Source: JARRQJ01 sp037381915 (GTDB lineage: Bacteria; Pseudomonadota; Gammaproteobacteria; DRLM01). From it: DNA of 64,000 bases. This document shows, one piece after another, positions 16,889 to 26,199 of the stretch. A program made the position numbers and the translations under genes. The stretch lies in the NCBI GenBank assembly GCA_037381915.1, contig JARRQJ010000007.1:1-64000 (forward strand), given 5' to 3'. Each line of letters opens with the position of its first letter. The stretch's first letter is position 1. Below the pieces are notes generated by a model, which was not told where the DNA came from, made no database searches, and saw only the letters and a list, made by a program, of their open reading frames with translations.

Positions 16889-18597
16889 GGAGGCGTCACG
16901 TCACGGCGTCTTATCGGGGGCGCAGGGTCTTTCTGGTGAGTGTGATGCTGGCGGCGGTGGGTCTATTGATAGGGAGGGCGGTGGACTTGCAGGTGTTGCA
17001 TAGCGCCTTTCTGCTTGAGCAGGGCGACGCGCGCTCTTTACGGGTCGTGAGCATTCCCGCCCATCGCGGCATGATCACCGACCGCAACGGCGAACCGCTG
17101 GCCATCAGCACCCCGGTGGATTCCATCTGGGCCGATCCCCAGCTGCTGTCGAACGCCTCGGCACAACTGCCGCGCCTGGCGAAGCTGCTCGATCTCGATG
17201 TGCGCTGGATCAAGGATCGTCTGCACGAGAACGCCAATCGCGAATTCGTGTATCTCAAGCGCGCCATGCCGCCGGCGCGGGCGGACAAGGTGATGGCGCT
17301 GAACATCTCCGGGGTGTTCAAGCAACGCGAATACCGCCGCTATTATCCCGCCGGTGAGGTAACCGGGCATGTCCTGGGGTTCACCAATGTGGACGACGTG
17401 GGGCAAGAGGGTGCGGAGTTGACCTATGAGAAATTGTTGCGCGGCACGCCGGGCAGTATGCGGGTGATCAAGGATCGACTGGGGCGCATCGTGGAAACCG
17501 TGGAGCGCATCAGCGAGCCGGTCCCCGGCCATAATCTCAAACTCAGCATCGACAAGCGTATTCAGTATCTCGCCTACCGCGAACTGAAGGCCACGGTGCA
17601 GGAGACCCACGCCGCATCCGGTTCGGCGGTGATACTGGACGTCAAGACCGGTGAGGTGCTCGCCATGGTCAATCAGCCCAGTTACAATCCCAACAACCGC
17701 GATAGTCTGCGCAGCAGCCATTACCGCAATCGCGCCGTTACCGATGTGTTTGAACCGGGGTCGACGGTGAAGCCGTTTACCATCGCCATGGCCTTGGAAT
17801 CCGGACGCTACCGCCCTAATACCATGATCGATACCCGGCCGGGTACCCTGCGGGTCGGACCCAACACCATCCACGATACCCACGACTACGGCCTGATCAA
17901 TGTAAGCAAGGTCATCGCCAAGTCGAGCAATGTCGGTGCGAGTAAGATCGCCCTGTCGCTGCCGGCCGCAAGCCTGTGGAACATGTTTCACAAAGTCGGC
18001 TTCGGCTCCCTGAGCGGCGCTAAGTTCCCGGGCGAGACCGCCGGTACCCTGCCGGATTACCATCGTTGGTACCCCATCGATCACGCCACCTTTTCCTTCG
18101 GCTACGGCCTGTCGGTTTCCACCTTGCAGCTGGCACGGGCCTACGCGGCGCTGGCGGCCGGCGGCGTGCTCAAACCGGTGTCGTTCGTTCCGGTCGAGCG
18201 GACGCCCGGGGGTGAGAGGGTGATGAGCGTCAAGACCGCGCGGCAGGTGATCACCATGATGGACGGCGTCGTCAGCGATGAAGGCACCGGTGAGCTGGCG
18301 CGCGTCCCCGGTTATCACGTCGCTGGAAAGACCGGCACGGTGCGCAAATCCATTCCCGGCGGCTACGCGGAGGACAAGTACGTGGCCTTGTTCGCGGGCA
18401 TGATCCCCGCGACCCGTCCGAGCCTGGTGATGGTGGTGATGATCAACGACCCGCGCAGCGCCAAATTTTACGGCGGCTCCGTGGCGGCGCCGGTGTTCAG
18501 CCGGGTGATGGGCGAGGCCATGCGCCTGCTGGATATCGCTCCGGACGATCTGCCTTCGCTGAATGGGGCGAAGGTGGCCAGGGTGGAGGTGTTATGA
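16885..18597 (+). CDS. ftsI: Septal peptidoglycan transpeptidase FtsI (PBP3)
   Basis: Cross-links septal peptidoglycan together with FtsW. The 570 residues show an N-terminal membrane helix (about 17-36), a pedestal domain and a transpeptidase domain with all three active-site motifs: SxxK at Ser293 (FEPGSTVKPF), SSN at 347-349 (KSSNVGASK) and KTG at 482-484 (AGKTGTVRKS). Length is close to E. coli FtsI (588). It overlaps ftsL and murE by 4 bp each. Confidence 0.96.
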   Translation: MRRRHVTASYRGRRVFLVSVMLAAVGLLIGRAVDLQVLHSAFLLEQGDARSLRVVSIPAHRGMITDRNGEPLAISTPVDSIWADPQLLSNASAQLPRLAKLLDLDVRWIKDRLHENANREFVYLKRAMPPARADKVMALNISGVFKQREYRRYYPAGEVTGHVLGFTNVDDVGQEGAELTYEKLLRGTPGSMRVIKDRLGRIVETVERISEPVPGHNLKLSIDKRIQYLAYRELKATVQETHAASGSAVILDVKTGEVLAMVNQPSYNPNNRDSLRSSHYRNRAVTDVFEPGSTVKPFTIAMALESGRYRPNTMIDTRPGTLRVGPNTIHDTHDYGLINVSKVIAKSSNVGASKIALSLPAASLWNMFHKVGFGSLSGAKFPGETAGTLPDYHRWYPIDHATFSFGYGLSVSTLQLARAYAALAAGGVLKPVSFVPVERTPGGERVMSVKTARQVITMMDGVVSDEGTGELARVPGYHVAGKTGTVRKSIPGGYAEDKYVALFAGMIPATRPSLVMVVMINDPRSAKFYGGSVAAPVFSRVMGEAMRLLDIAPDDLPSLNGAKVARVEVL

Positions 18598-20117
18598 TGC
18601 CCGCGCAACAGACCCCGTCTGGCAGCGTCACCCTAAACCAATTGCTGGAAGGGATCGCGACGCTCGGCGCGGGCGAAGACCGAACGGTGACCGGCGTCGC
18701 CTTGGACAGCCGGCAAGTGCGCCCGGGTTATTTGTTCCTGGCCTGCAGCGGTCTGATGCAGCGCGGTCACGATTATATCGCCGCCGCTGTGGCGCAGGGG
18801 GCGAGCGCGGTGGCCTACGATGTGGCGGAAGGCGAAGCCGCGTTTCTGTCGGCGCAAGTGGGCGACGTGCCCCTGCTGGCGGTGAGTGATCTCTCGCAAC
18901 AGGCCGGTGTGATCGCCGAGCGGTTCTACGCTTACCCTTCACGGAATTTATGGGTGGTGGGTATCACCGGCACCAACGGCAAGACCTCCTGTGCCCAGTT
19001 TCTCGCCCATGCGCTGAACCAAGCCGACAGTCCCTGCGGCATTATCGGCACCCTGGGCAACGGCCTGGTCGGGCACTTGCAAGCGGGGACCCACACCACT
19101 CCCGACGCCGTCAGTCTGCATCGCTTGTTGGCGGAGCTGCGCGCCGCCGGTGCGCGCAGCGTGGCCATGGAGGTCTCTTCTCATGCACTGGACCAAGGGC
19201 GGGTGGCCGGGGTCCAGTTTACCGCCGCAGTGTTTACCAATCTGAGCCGCGATCATCTGGATTACCACGGCGATATGGCCAGCTACGCGGTGGCCAAGCA
19301 ACGATTATTTCATGCCGCCGAACTGCGTTACGCCGTCGTCAACGGCGACGACGTATTTGGGTGCGAGGTCCTCGCCAATCTGCCTCCGGCGGTGACGGCG
19401 GTGAGTTATGGTTTCGGTGGACCGGTCGCGCCGGACTTGCCCCATGTCCAAGGGATCATTGAGCGGCAGACCCGCAGCGGCCTGAGCATGACGGTAAAGA
19501 GCGACTGGGGCGACGGCCAACTGCACGTTCCCCTCCTCGGGCGTTTCAACGCCAGCAACCTTTTGGCGGCAGCGGCCACCCTGCTGGTGAGCGGCGTGCC
19601 CGTGGCCGAGACCCTGCAGCGCCTGGGGGCGGTGCGACCGGTGACGGGACGCATGGAATGTTTCGGCGGCGACGGCCGGCGGCCGCTGGTGGTAGTGGAC
19701 TACGCCCACACCCCCGATGCCCTGGAGCAGGTACTGATAGCGCTGCGCGAGCATTGTCGCGGGAAATTGTGGTGCGTGTTCGGCTGCGGCGGTGATCGCG
19801 ACCGCGGCAAGCGCTCACTGATGGGGGCCGCGGCGGCGCGCCTGGCGGATAAGCTGGTCATCACCGACGACAACCCGCGCGGCGAAGACCCGGCGCAGAT
19901 CACATCCGAGATCCTGGCCGGTATCGGTGATGCGGCGGCGGAGGTGATCCATGACCGCAGCAGCGCCATTGCCGCCGCCATCCGCGAGGCCGTTGCCGAC
20001 GACGTGGTGTTGATCGCCGGCAAGGGGCACGAGACCAGCCAGCAGATCGGCGCGCGCAAATTGGTATTCCGCGATCAGGACGAGGTGCAGCGGCATTTGG
20101 CGGGGGGAGGGGCATGA
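18594..20117 (+). CDS. murE: UDP-MurNAc-L-Ala-D-Glu:meso-diaminopimelate ligase
   Basis: Adds the third stem-peptide residue to the peptidoglycan precursor, using ATP in the cytoplasm. The 507 residues contain the ATP-binding motif GITGTNGKTSCAQF, the central ligase motif YAHTPDAL and the C-terminal DNPR motif (TDDNPRGEDP), which selects meso-diaminopimelate rather than lysine, as expected for a Gram-negative cell. The first ATG overlaps the ftsI stop by 4 bp; a second ATG follows at 18597. Confidence 0.96.
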   Translation: MMPAQQTPSGSVTLNQLLEGIATLGAGEDRTVTGVALDSRQVRPGYLFLACSGLMQRGHDYIAAAVAQGASAVAYDVAEGEAAFLSAQVGDVPLLAVSDLSQQAGVIAERFYAYPSRNLWVVGITGTNGKTSCAQFLAHALNQADSPCGIIGTLGNGLVGHLQAGTHTTPDAVSLHRLLAELRAAGARSVAMEVSSHALDQGRVAGVQFTAAVFTNLSRDHLDYHGDMASYAVAKQRLFHAAELRYAVVNGDDVFGCEVLANLPPAVTAVSYGFGGPVAPDLPHVQGIIERQTRSGLSMTVKSDWGDGQLHVPLLGRFNASNLLAAAATLLVSGVPVAETLQRLGAVRPVTGRMECFGGDGRRPLVVVDYAHTPDALEQVLIALREHCRGKLWCVFGCGGDRDRGKRSLMGAAAARLADKLVITDDNPRGEDPAQITSEILAGIGDAAAEVIHDRSSAIAAAIREAVADDVVLIAGKGHETSQQIGARKLVFRDQDEVQRHLAGGGA

Positions 20118-21493
20118 TGGCGCTCAGTCAAGCCGCCGCCATGGCCGGTGGCCGCATGGAGGGTGCGGATGTGAATTGCACCAGTGTCAGCATCGATACG
20201 CGCACCCTGCAGCCCGGTGCCCTGTTTGTGGCCTTGCAGGGACCGAATTTCGACGGCCACGACTTCGTGGACGCGGCGAGCAAGAGGGGCGCGGCTGCGG
20301 CCATGGTGCATCGCCCGGTTGATCACGGCTTGCCGGTCATTCATGTGGACGACACCCGCCTGGCCCTGGGGCGTCTCGCCGCGGCATGGCGCGCCCGCCG
20401 CGATATCCCGGTGGTGGCGGTGACCGGCAGCAACGGCAAGACCACGGTGAAGGAGATGATCGCGGCGATTTTGGCGCAACGCGGCGAAGTGCTCGCGACC
20501 CAGGGTAATTTGAACAACGACATCGGCGTACCGCTCACCCTGTTGCGCCTGCGGGATAGCCATGACTGCGCAGTTATCGAAATGGGGGCCAATCATCCCG
20601 GCGAGATCGCGTACGTGGCGGGATTGGCCCGTCCCACCGTCGGGGTGGTCACCAATGCCGGCGCGGCGCACCTGGAAGGGTTCGGCGGCCTCGAAGGGGT
20701 GGCGCGGGCCAAAGGGGAATTGTTTCAGGCCCTGGATACGGACGGCATGGCGGTGGTCAACGCGGACGATCGCTTTGCCGCATTGTGGCTGCAATTCATC
20801 GGAGCACGGCCGGTGCTGCGCTTCGGCCTGGAACAGGCGGCGGACGTCAGCGTCGTCCCGGGCACGGAGCAGATGGAGGTCGGCGACGTGCTGGCCTTGC
20901 GCTGCACATTGCGCACGCCCGCTGGCGATATCCCGATCCGCATGCACCTGTGCGGTCGGCACAATGTGATCAACGCCGGTGCCGCGGCGGCGGCGGCGGG
21001 GGCCGGTGCCGCGGACATCCAGCGCGGCCTGGCCAGCCTGCAAGCGGTAAAAGGTCGTCTGCAACTGCTGGTCGTCGCGCCCGAGCTGCGGGTGCTGGAC
21101 GATACCTACAATGCCAACCCGACTTCCCTGCGGGCCGCCTTGCAGGTCCTCGCCGTGGCGCCGGGTAAGAAGCTGTTGGTGTTGGGCGACATGAGCGAGC
21201 TGGGTGCGGGCGCGGAAGGCTTGCACGGTGAATTGGGCGATGAGGCCCGTGCCGCCGGGGTGGAACAATTATTCACCGTCGGGGAGCTGAGCCGTTTCAC
21301 CGCCCAGCGTTTCGGTGCCGGCGCCCGGCATTTTACCACCCAGGAAGAATTGATTGCGGCGCTGCGCGCCGGGCTGAACGGCAATGCCGGGCGGGTGGTC
21401 ACGATCCTGGTGAAGGGGTCGCGCCGCATGCAGATGGAGCGGGTCGTGGCAGCATTGGCATCCGGCGCGGCCGGATCGACGGGAGGGGCGTGA
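20114..21493 (+). CDS. murF: UDP-MurNAc-tripeptide:D-Ala-D-Ala ligase
   Basis: Attaches the D-alanyl-D-alanine dipeptide made by Ddl, encoded 8 kb downstream in the same cluster. The 459 residues have the Mur ligase layout with GSNGKTTVKEMI (P-loop), NLNNDIGVPLTLLRL, IEMGANHPGEI and DDTYNANPTSLRAAL. It overlaps murE by 4 bp (ATGA). Confidence 0.96.
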   Translation: MMALSQAAAMAGGRMEGADVNCTSVSIDTRTLQPGALFVALQGPNFDGHDFVDAASKRGAAAAMVHRPVDHGLPVIHVDDTRLALGRLAAAWRARRDIPVVAVTGSNGKTTVKEMIAAILAQRGEVLATQGNLNNDIGVPLTLLRLRDSHDCAVIEMGANHPGEIAYVAGLARPTVGVVTNAGAAHLEGFGGLEGVARAKGELFQALDTDGMAVVNADDRFAALWLQFIGARPVLRFGLEQAADVSVVPGTEQMEVGDVLALRCTLRTPAGDIPIRMHLCGRHNVINAGAAAAAAGAGAADIQRGLASLQAVKGRLQLLVVAPELRVLDDTYNANPTSLRAALQVLAVAPGKKLLVLGDMSELGAGAEGLHGELGDEARAAGVEQLFTVGELSRFTAQRFGAGARHFTTQEELIAALRAGLNGNAGRVVTILVKGSRRMQMERVVAALASGAAGSTGGA

Positions 21494-21498
21494 CGCTT

Positions 21499-22581
21499 AT
21501 GTTGCTCTATCTCACCGAGTGGCTGGCCGAACACTATCACGGGTTCAACGTATTTCAATACATCACCCTGCGCGCCATCCTCGGCGTGCTCACTTCCCTG
21601 GTGTTTTCGTTCATCATCGGTCCGACCATGATCCGGCGTTTGAGCCTGTTGCAGATCGGTCAGCAGATTCGCGAGCTGGGACCGGAGAGTCATTTGAAGA
21701 AGGCCGGCACGCCCACCATGGGCGGTGCCCTGATCCTGGTGTCCATCGCGGTGAGCACCTTGTTGTGGTCGGAGCTGAATAACCGCTACGTGTGGCTGGT
21801 GTTGGGCGTCACTCTGTTGTTTGGGGTGATCGGCTGGGTGGACGATTATCGCAAGCTGGTGCTGAAGAATTCCAAGGGGCTGTCGGCCAAGGCCAAGTAT
21901 TTCTGGCAGTCGGTGGTGGGCCTGACCGCCGCGGTGCTCCTGTACGTGGGTGCGCAGACCGCCGAAGAGACGCGTTTGGTAGTGCCCTTCCTCAAGGCCA
22001 CCTATATAGAGGTGGGGGTCGGCTTCGTGGTGCTGGCATATCTGGTAATCGTCGGCGCCAGCAACGCGGTCAACCTCACCGACGGCCTGGATGGCCTGGC
22101 GATCATGCCCACAGTATTGGTGGCGGGGGCCCTGGGGATCTTCGCCTATGTCACCGGCCATGTGAAATTCGCCGAGTATCTGGGGATTCCCTATATCGCC
22201 GGTGTGGGCGAGCTGGCGGTGTTTTGCGGCGCCCTGGTCGGCGCTGGCCTGGGCTTTCTGTGGTTCAACGCCTATCCGGCGCAAGTCTTCATGGGGGATA
22301 TCGGTGCCCTGGCGCTGGGCGCGGCCTTGGGGATTGTGGCGGTGATCGTGCGCCAGGAGATCGTGCTGTTCATCATGGGCGGCGTGTTCGTGATGGAGAC
22401 CGTGTCGGTGATCCTGCAGGTGGCCTCGTTCAAGCTCACCGGCAAACGCCTGTTTCGCATGGCGCCGCTCCATCATCACTTCGAGTTGAAAGGCTGGCCG
22501 GAGCCGCGGGTGATCGTGCGTTTTTGGATCATCACCGTGTTGTTGGTGCTGGTCGGTTTGGCGAGTTTGAAGATCCGCTGA
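21499..22581 (+). CDS. mraY: Phospho-MurNAc-pentapeptide transferase
   Basis: Transfers phospho-MurNAc-pentapeptide to undecaprenyl phosphate, making lipid I in the inner membrane. With the ATG at 21499 the protein has 360 residues, the same as E. coli MraY, and the typical start MLLYLTEWLAEHYHGFNVF; a GTG at 21490 overlapping the murF stop would add three residues. About ten membrane helices are visible, with the catalytic-loop motifs GWVDDYRK, SNAVNLTDGLDGL and FMGDIGALALG, and the cytoplasmic MAPLHHHFE. Confidence 0.96.
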   Translation: MLLYLTEWLAEHYHGFNVFQYITLRAILGVLTSLVFSFIIGPTMIRRLSLLQIGQQIRELGPESHLKKAGTPTMGGALILVSIAVSTLLWSELNNRYVWLVLGVTLLFGVIGWVDDYRKLVLKNSKGLSAKAKYFWQSVVGLTAAVLLYVGAQTAEETRLVVPFLKATYIEVGVGFVVLAYLVIVGASNAVNLTDGLDGLAIMPTVLVAGALGIFAYVTGHVKFAEYLGIPYIAGVGELAVFCGALVGAGLGFLWFNAYPAQVFMGDIGALALGAALGIVAVIVRQEIVLFIMGGVFVMETVSVILQVASFKLTGKRLFRMAPLHHHFELKGWPEPRVIVRFWIITVLLVLVGLASLKIR

Positions 22582-23954
22582 TGAAGCAGACGGCGGAGCA
22601 ACGGGACTGGATGGCAATGACCGAGCGGGATATAGCCAATGTGATCGTGGGCCTGGGGAAGACCGGTTTGTCCTGCGCCCGTTATCTTGCCGCGCGCGGC
22701 GCGTCCTTCGTCGTCACCGATAGCCGCACTGTGCCGCCGGGGCTTGAAGAGCTGCACCGCGATTTTCCCGACGTCCCAGTGTTTACGGGCGGCTTCGACG
22801 CCGCGGTGTTGGCGCGTGCGCGGCGGCTGATCGTCAGTCCCGGGGTGGCACTGACGGAACCCGCCGTTGCTGCCGCGGTGCGCGACGGCGCGGAGGCCGT
22901 CGGCGACATCGAACTCTTCGCCCGCGAGGCGCGCGCGCCGGTGGTGGCGGTGACCGGTGCCAACGGCAAGAGCACAGTGACCACCTTGGTGGGTGAGATG
23001 ATCCGTGATGCCGGATTCGTCGTGCGGGTCGGCGGCAATCTCGGCACCCCGGCATTGGATCTATTGGCCACCCCGATCCCGGATTTTTACGCGCTGGAGC
23101 TGTCCAGTTTCCAATTGGAGACCACTTACAGTTTGAACGCGGCAGCGGCGGTGGTGCTCAACATCAGCCCCGATCACATGGATCGCTACGGCGATGTGAG
23201 CGAGTATGCCGCGGCCAAGCGGCGTATCTATCATGGCGACGGCGTCATGGTGATCAACCGTGACGATCCCCGGGTTGCGGCTATGATCGAGCCCGGCCGC
23301 AGGGTGGTGAGTTTCGGTCTGGACGCGCCGGGACAAGAGGATTTCGGGGTGCGCGATTGCGACGGTTCGGTCTATCTGGCGAAGGGTGATGAATTTTTGC
23401 TGGCTGCTGCGGTACTGCGCCTCAAGGGCGGCCACAACATCGCCAATGCCCTGGCGGCCCTGGCCTTGGGCGAGGCGGTGGGTATCCCCATGGCGGGGAT
23501 GCTTGCCAGCTTGCGCCGTTTTCCCGGCCTGCCCCACCGCACCCAATGGGTGGCGAGTCGCGACGGCGTCGACTGGTACAACGATTCCAAGGGTACCAAT
23601 GTGGGAGCGACCCTGGCGGCTCTGCAGGGGATGCCGGGTAAGGTGGTGTTGATCGCCGGCGGTCTGGGAAAGGGACAGGACTTCACGCCCCTTAAGGCAG
23701 CGGTCGCCGCCAAGGCGCGGGCGGTGGTGTTGCTGGGGCGGGACGCCGCGCAGATCGCACACGCCCTGGAGGGTGTGGTACCGGTGATCCACGTAAACGA
23801 CATGGATGAGGCTGTGGAGCAGGCGGGATCCCTGGCACAGGCGGGCGATAGCGTATTGCTGTCGCCCGCTTGCGCCAGCTTCGACATGTTCAGGGGTTAT
23901 GAGCATCGCGGTGACGTGTTCAGCGCGGCAGTGTGCAGGGGGCAGGCATGTTGA
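22581..23954 (+). CDS. murD: UDP-MurNAc-L-alanine:D-glutamate ligase
   Basis: Adds D-glutamate to UDP-MurNAc-L-Ala. The 457 residues contain an N-terminal uridine-binding domain (VIVGLGKTGLSCARYLAARG), the P-loop VTGANGKSTVTTL, NISPDHMDRYG and the C-terminal motif NDSKGTNVGATLAAL. The ATG shares one base with the mraY stop (TGATG). Internal ATGs at 22611 and 22617 lie closer to the conserved region and cannot be ruled out, giving some doubt over the first 10-12 residues. Confidence 0.95.
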   Translation: MKQTAEQRDWMAMTERDIANVIVGLGKTGLSCARYLAARGASFVVTDSRTVPPGLEELHRDFPDVPVFTGGFDAAVLARARRLIVSPGVALTEPAVAAAVRDGAEAVGDIELFAREARAPVVAVTGANGKSTVTTLVGEMIRDAGFVVRVGGNLGTPALDLLATPIPDFYALELSSFQLETTYSLNAAAAVVLNISPDHMDRYGDVSEYAAAKRRIYHGDGVMVINRDDPRVAAMIEPGRRVVSFGLDAPGQEDFGVRDCDGSVYLAKGDEFLLAAAVLRLKGGHNIANALAALALGEAVGIPMAGMLASLRRFPGLPHRTQWVASRDGVDWYNDSKGTNVGATLAALQGMPGKVVLIAGGLGKGQDFTPLKAAVAAKARAVVLLGRDAAQIAHALEGVVPVIHVNDMDEAVEQAGSLAQAGDSVLLSPACASFDMFRGYEHRGDVFSAAVCRGQAC

Positions 23955-25138
23955 AACTTGCCCGTCTATCACCCTTTGCATTCATGCAACAGGCCCAGGC
24001 GCGCAACAGCGCCGAACTGGGGCCATGGTATGACGGTTGGTTGCTGGGGGCGGCGGTGGCCTTATTGGCCCTGGGCCTGGTGATGGTGGCGTCGGCCTCG
24101 GTGAGCCTGGCGGATCGTCAGTTCGGACAACCCTTCTATTATTCCTTGCGGCAATTCCTGTTCGTCGGCGTCGGATTGGCGGCGGCAGCGGTGGTGGTGC
24201 GCACTCGACTCATGTATTGGGAAAAGGGCGGGGTGGTGCTATTGATCGTCGGGGCGGCGTTGCTGGTGATGGTGTTGATTCCCGGCGTGGGGCGACAGGT
24301 CAACGGCAGCACCCGCTGGCTGCCCTTCGGCGTCTTCAATCTGCAGGCCTCAGAATTGGTGAAGCTGTTCGTCATCGTCTATCTGGCGGGTTACCTGGTG
24401 CGCCGCGGCGAGGAGGTGCGCAATTCCATCAAGGGCTTTTTAAAGCCGTTGGCGATTCTGGCGGTGTTGTCGGTGTTATTGCTGCTGGAGCCAGACTTCG
24501 GCAGCACCGCGGTGATGTTCGCCACCGCCTTGGCCATGATGTTTCTCGCCGGCGTGCGCCTGTGGGAATTCTTTGCGCTGCTGGCCGTGGTGGTGGCGGC
24601 GCTGGCGGGACTGGCCATGTCGTCGCCTTACCGTCTCGAGCGTCTGACCACCTTCCTTAATCCCTGGGCGGATCCCTTCAACAGTGGTTTCCAACTTACC
24701 CAGGCCTTGATCGCCATCGGTCGCGGCGAATGGTTCGGCGTCGGTCTGGGCGGCTCGATTCAAAAATTGTTCTACCTGCCCGAGGCGCATACCGATTTCC
24801 TGTTCGCCGTACTGGCGGAGGAATTGGGTTTGCTGGGGGTGGTGAGCGTGATCGTCCTGTTTACCCTGGTGGTGTGGCGCGCGTTCGTCATCGCTTATCG
24901 GTCCGAGCAAAGCGGAAACCGTTTCGCCGGCTATCTGGCCTACGGCATCGGGATGTGGATCGGCCTGCAGGCCTTCATCAATATGGGCGTGAACATGGGG
25001 GCCTTGCCCACCAAGGGTTTGACCCTGCCGCTCATGAGCTACGGCGGTTCCAGCATTATCGTGATGTGCATCGCCGTGGCCTTGGTGTTGCGCGTCGATT
25101 ATGAGACGCGCTTTCCGCGTGGGAGGTCGGGCCGATGA
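23948..25138 (+). CDS. ftsW: Septal peptidoglycan polymerase FtsW
   Basis: A SEDS-family glycosyltransferase that polymerises glycan strands at the septum with FtsI. The 396-residue protein has about ten membrane helices, starting at about residue 30, and the family signatures NGSTRWLPFG, SELVKL, PDFGSTAV and SYGGSSIIVMCI. The start at 23948 overlaps the murD stop by 7 bp and has AGGGGGCAGG just upstream; an ATG at 23933 is weaker. Confidence 0.95.
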   Translation: MLKLARLSPFAFMQQAQARNSAELGPWYDGWLLGAAVALLALGLVMVASASVSLADRQFGQPFYYSLRQFLFVGVGLAAAAVVVRTRLMYWEKGGVVLLIVGAALLVMVLIPGVGRQVNGSTRWLPFGVFNLQASELVKLFVIVYLAGYLVRRGEEVRNSIKGFLKPLAILAVLSVLLLLEPDFGSTAVMFATALAMMFLAGVRLWEFFALLAVVVAALAGLAMSSPYRLERLTTFLNPWADPFNSGFQLTQALIAIGRGEWFGVGLGGSIQKLFYLPEAHTDFLFAVLAEELGLLGVVSVIVLFTLVVWRAFVIAYRSEQSGNRFAGYLAYGIGMWIGLQAFINMGVNMGALPTKGLTLPLMSYGGSSIIVMCIAVALVLRVDYETRFPRGRSGR

Positions 25139-26199
25139 TGCGGGTGATGATCATGGCGGGCGGTACCGGCGGCCACGTGTTCCCCGCGCTGGCGGTGGCG
25201 GCGGAGTTGCGCGAGCGCGGTGCCGAGGTGTTTTGGCTGGGCACGCGCCAGGGGCTGGAGGCCAAGGTGGTGCCAGCGGCTGGGATCGGCATGGAATGGT
25301 TGGCGGTATCCGGCTTGCGCGGTAAAGGTTGGACGGCCTGGCTGCTGGCACCGGCGCGATTGTTGTGGGCGAGCCTGCAGGTGCTGGCGGTGATGTTGCG
25401 CCGGCGGCCGGTGGTAGTGTTGGGCATGGGCGGCTTCGTCACCGGTCCCGGCGGCGTCGTGACGTGGCTGCTGCGCAAGCCCCTGGTGATCCATGAGCAG
25501 AACGCCATTGCCGGTTTGACCAACCGCCTGCTGGCGCCCCTGGCGCAGCGGGTGTTGGAGGCCTTTCCCGGTACGTTCCACGGCAAGCATGTCACTCATA
25601 CCGGCAATCCGGTCCGTCGCGCCATCGCCGCCTTGCCTGTACCCGAGGAGCGCTTCAAGGGACGGGGTGGCGTATTGCGGCTGCTGGTGTTGGGCGGCAG
25701 TCTCGGCGCGCGCGCCTTGAACGAAGTGGTGCCGGTGGCGTTGGCGCAATTGCCGTCCCGTCCCGAGGTCTGGCATCAGGCGGGGAGCCGCAATCTGGAG
25801 GAGACCCTGGAACATTATCGCGCCGCCGCCGTGACGGCTCGGGTGGAACCCTTTATCGACGATATGGCCGTCGCCTATGGCTGGGCGGACTTGGTGGTGT
25901 GTCGCGCGGGTGCCTTGACGGTGGCGGAACTGGCGGCGGCGGGGGTGGGTGCGATCCTGGTGCCTTATCCCCATGCGGTGGATGACCACCAGACCCGCAA
26001 TGCAGCTTATCTGAGCGATGCCGGTGCGGCGGTGGTGGTGCAGCAGCGGGAGTTTACCCCCGACCGCCTGTGCGAGTTGCTTGCCACCCTGGTGGAGCGT
26101 TCCCACCTGTTGACCATGGCCCGGGCGGCCCGAGACTTAGCCCAGCCGGAGGCGGCGGCGACGGTGGCCGCATTGTGCTGGGAGGCGGCCCATGGCTGA
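25135..26199 (+). CDS. murG: UDP-GlcNAc:lipid I N-acetylglucosaminyltransferase
   Basis: Makes lipid II on the cytoplasmic face of the inner membrane. The 354 residues carry the N-terminal glycine loop AGGTGGHVFPALAVA, the lipid-side loop GMGGFVTGPGG, and the C-terminal UDP-GlcNAc site with LGGSLGARALNE and RAGALTVAELAAAGVGAILVP. Overlaps ftsW by 4 bp and murC by 8 bp. Confidence 0.96.
   Translation: MMRVMIMAGGTGGHVFPALAVAAELRERGAEVFWLGTRQGLEAKVVPAAGIGMEWLAVSGLRGKGWTAWLLAPARLLWASLQVLAVMLRRRPVVVLGMGGFVTGPGGVVTWLLRKPLVIHEQNAIAGLTNRLLAPLAQRVLEAFPGTFHGKHVTHTGNPVRRAIAALPVPEERFKGRGGVLRLLVLGGSLGARALNEVVPVALAQLPSRPEVWHQAGSRNLEETLEHYRAAAVTARVEPFIDDMAVAYGWADLVVCRAGALTVAELAAAGVGAILVPYPHAVDDHQTRNAAYLSDAGAAVVVQQREFTPDRLCELLATLVERSHLLTMARAARDLAQPEAAATVAALCWEAAHG

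Noticed and set aside
21792..22580. Upstream extension of the murD frame across mraY
   Set aside because: The frame stays open through mraY, but its translation is a low-complexity shadow; the real murD begins at the TGATG junction.
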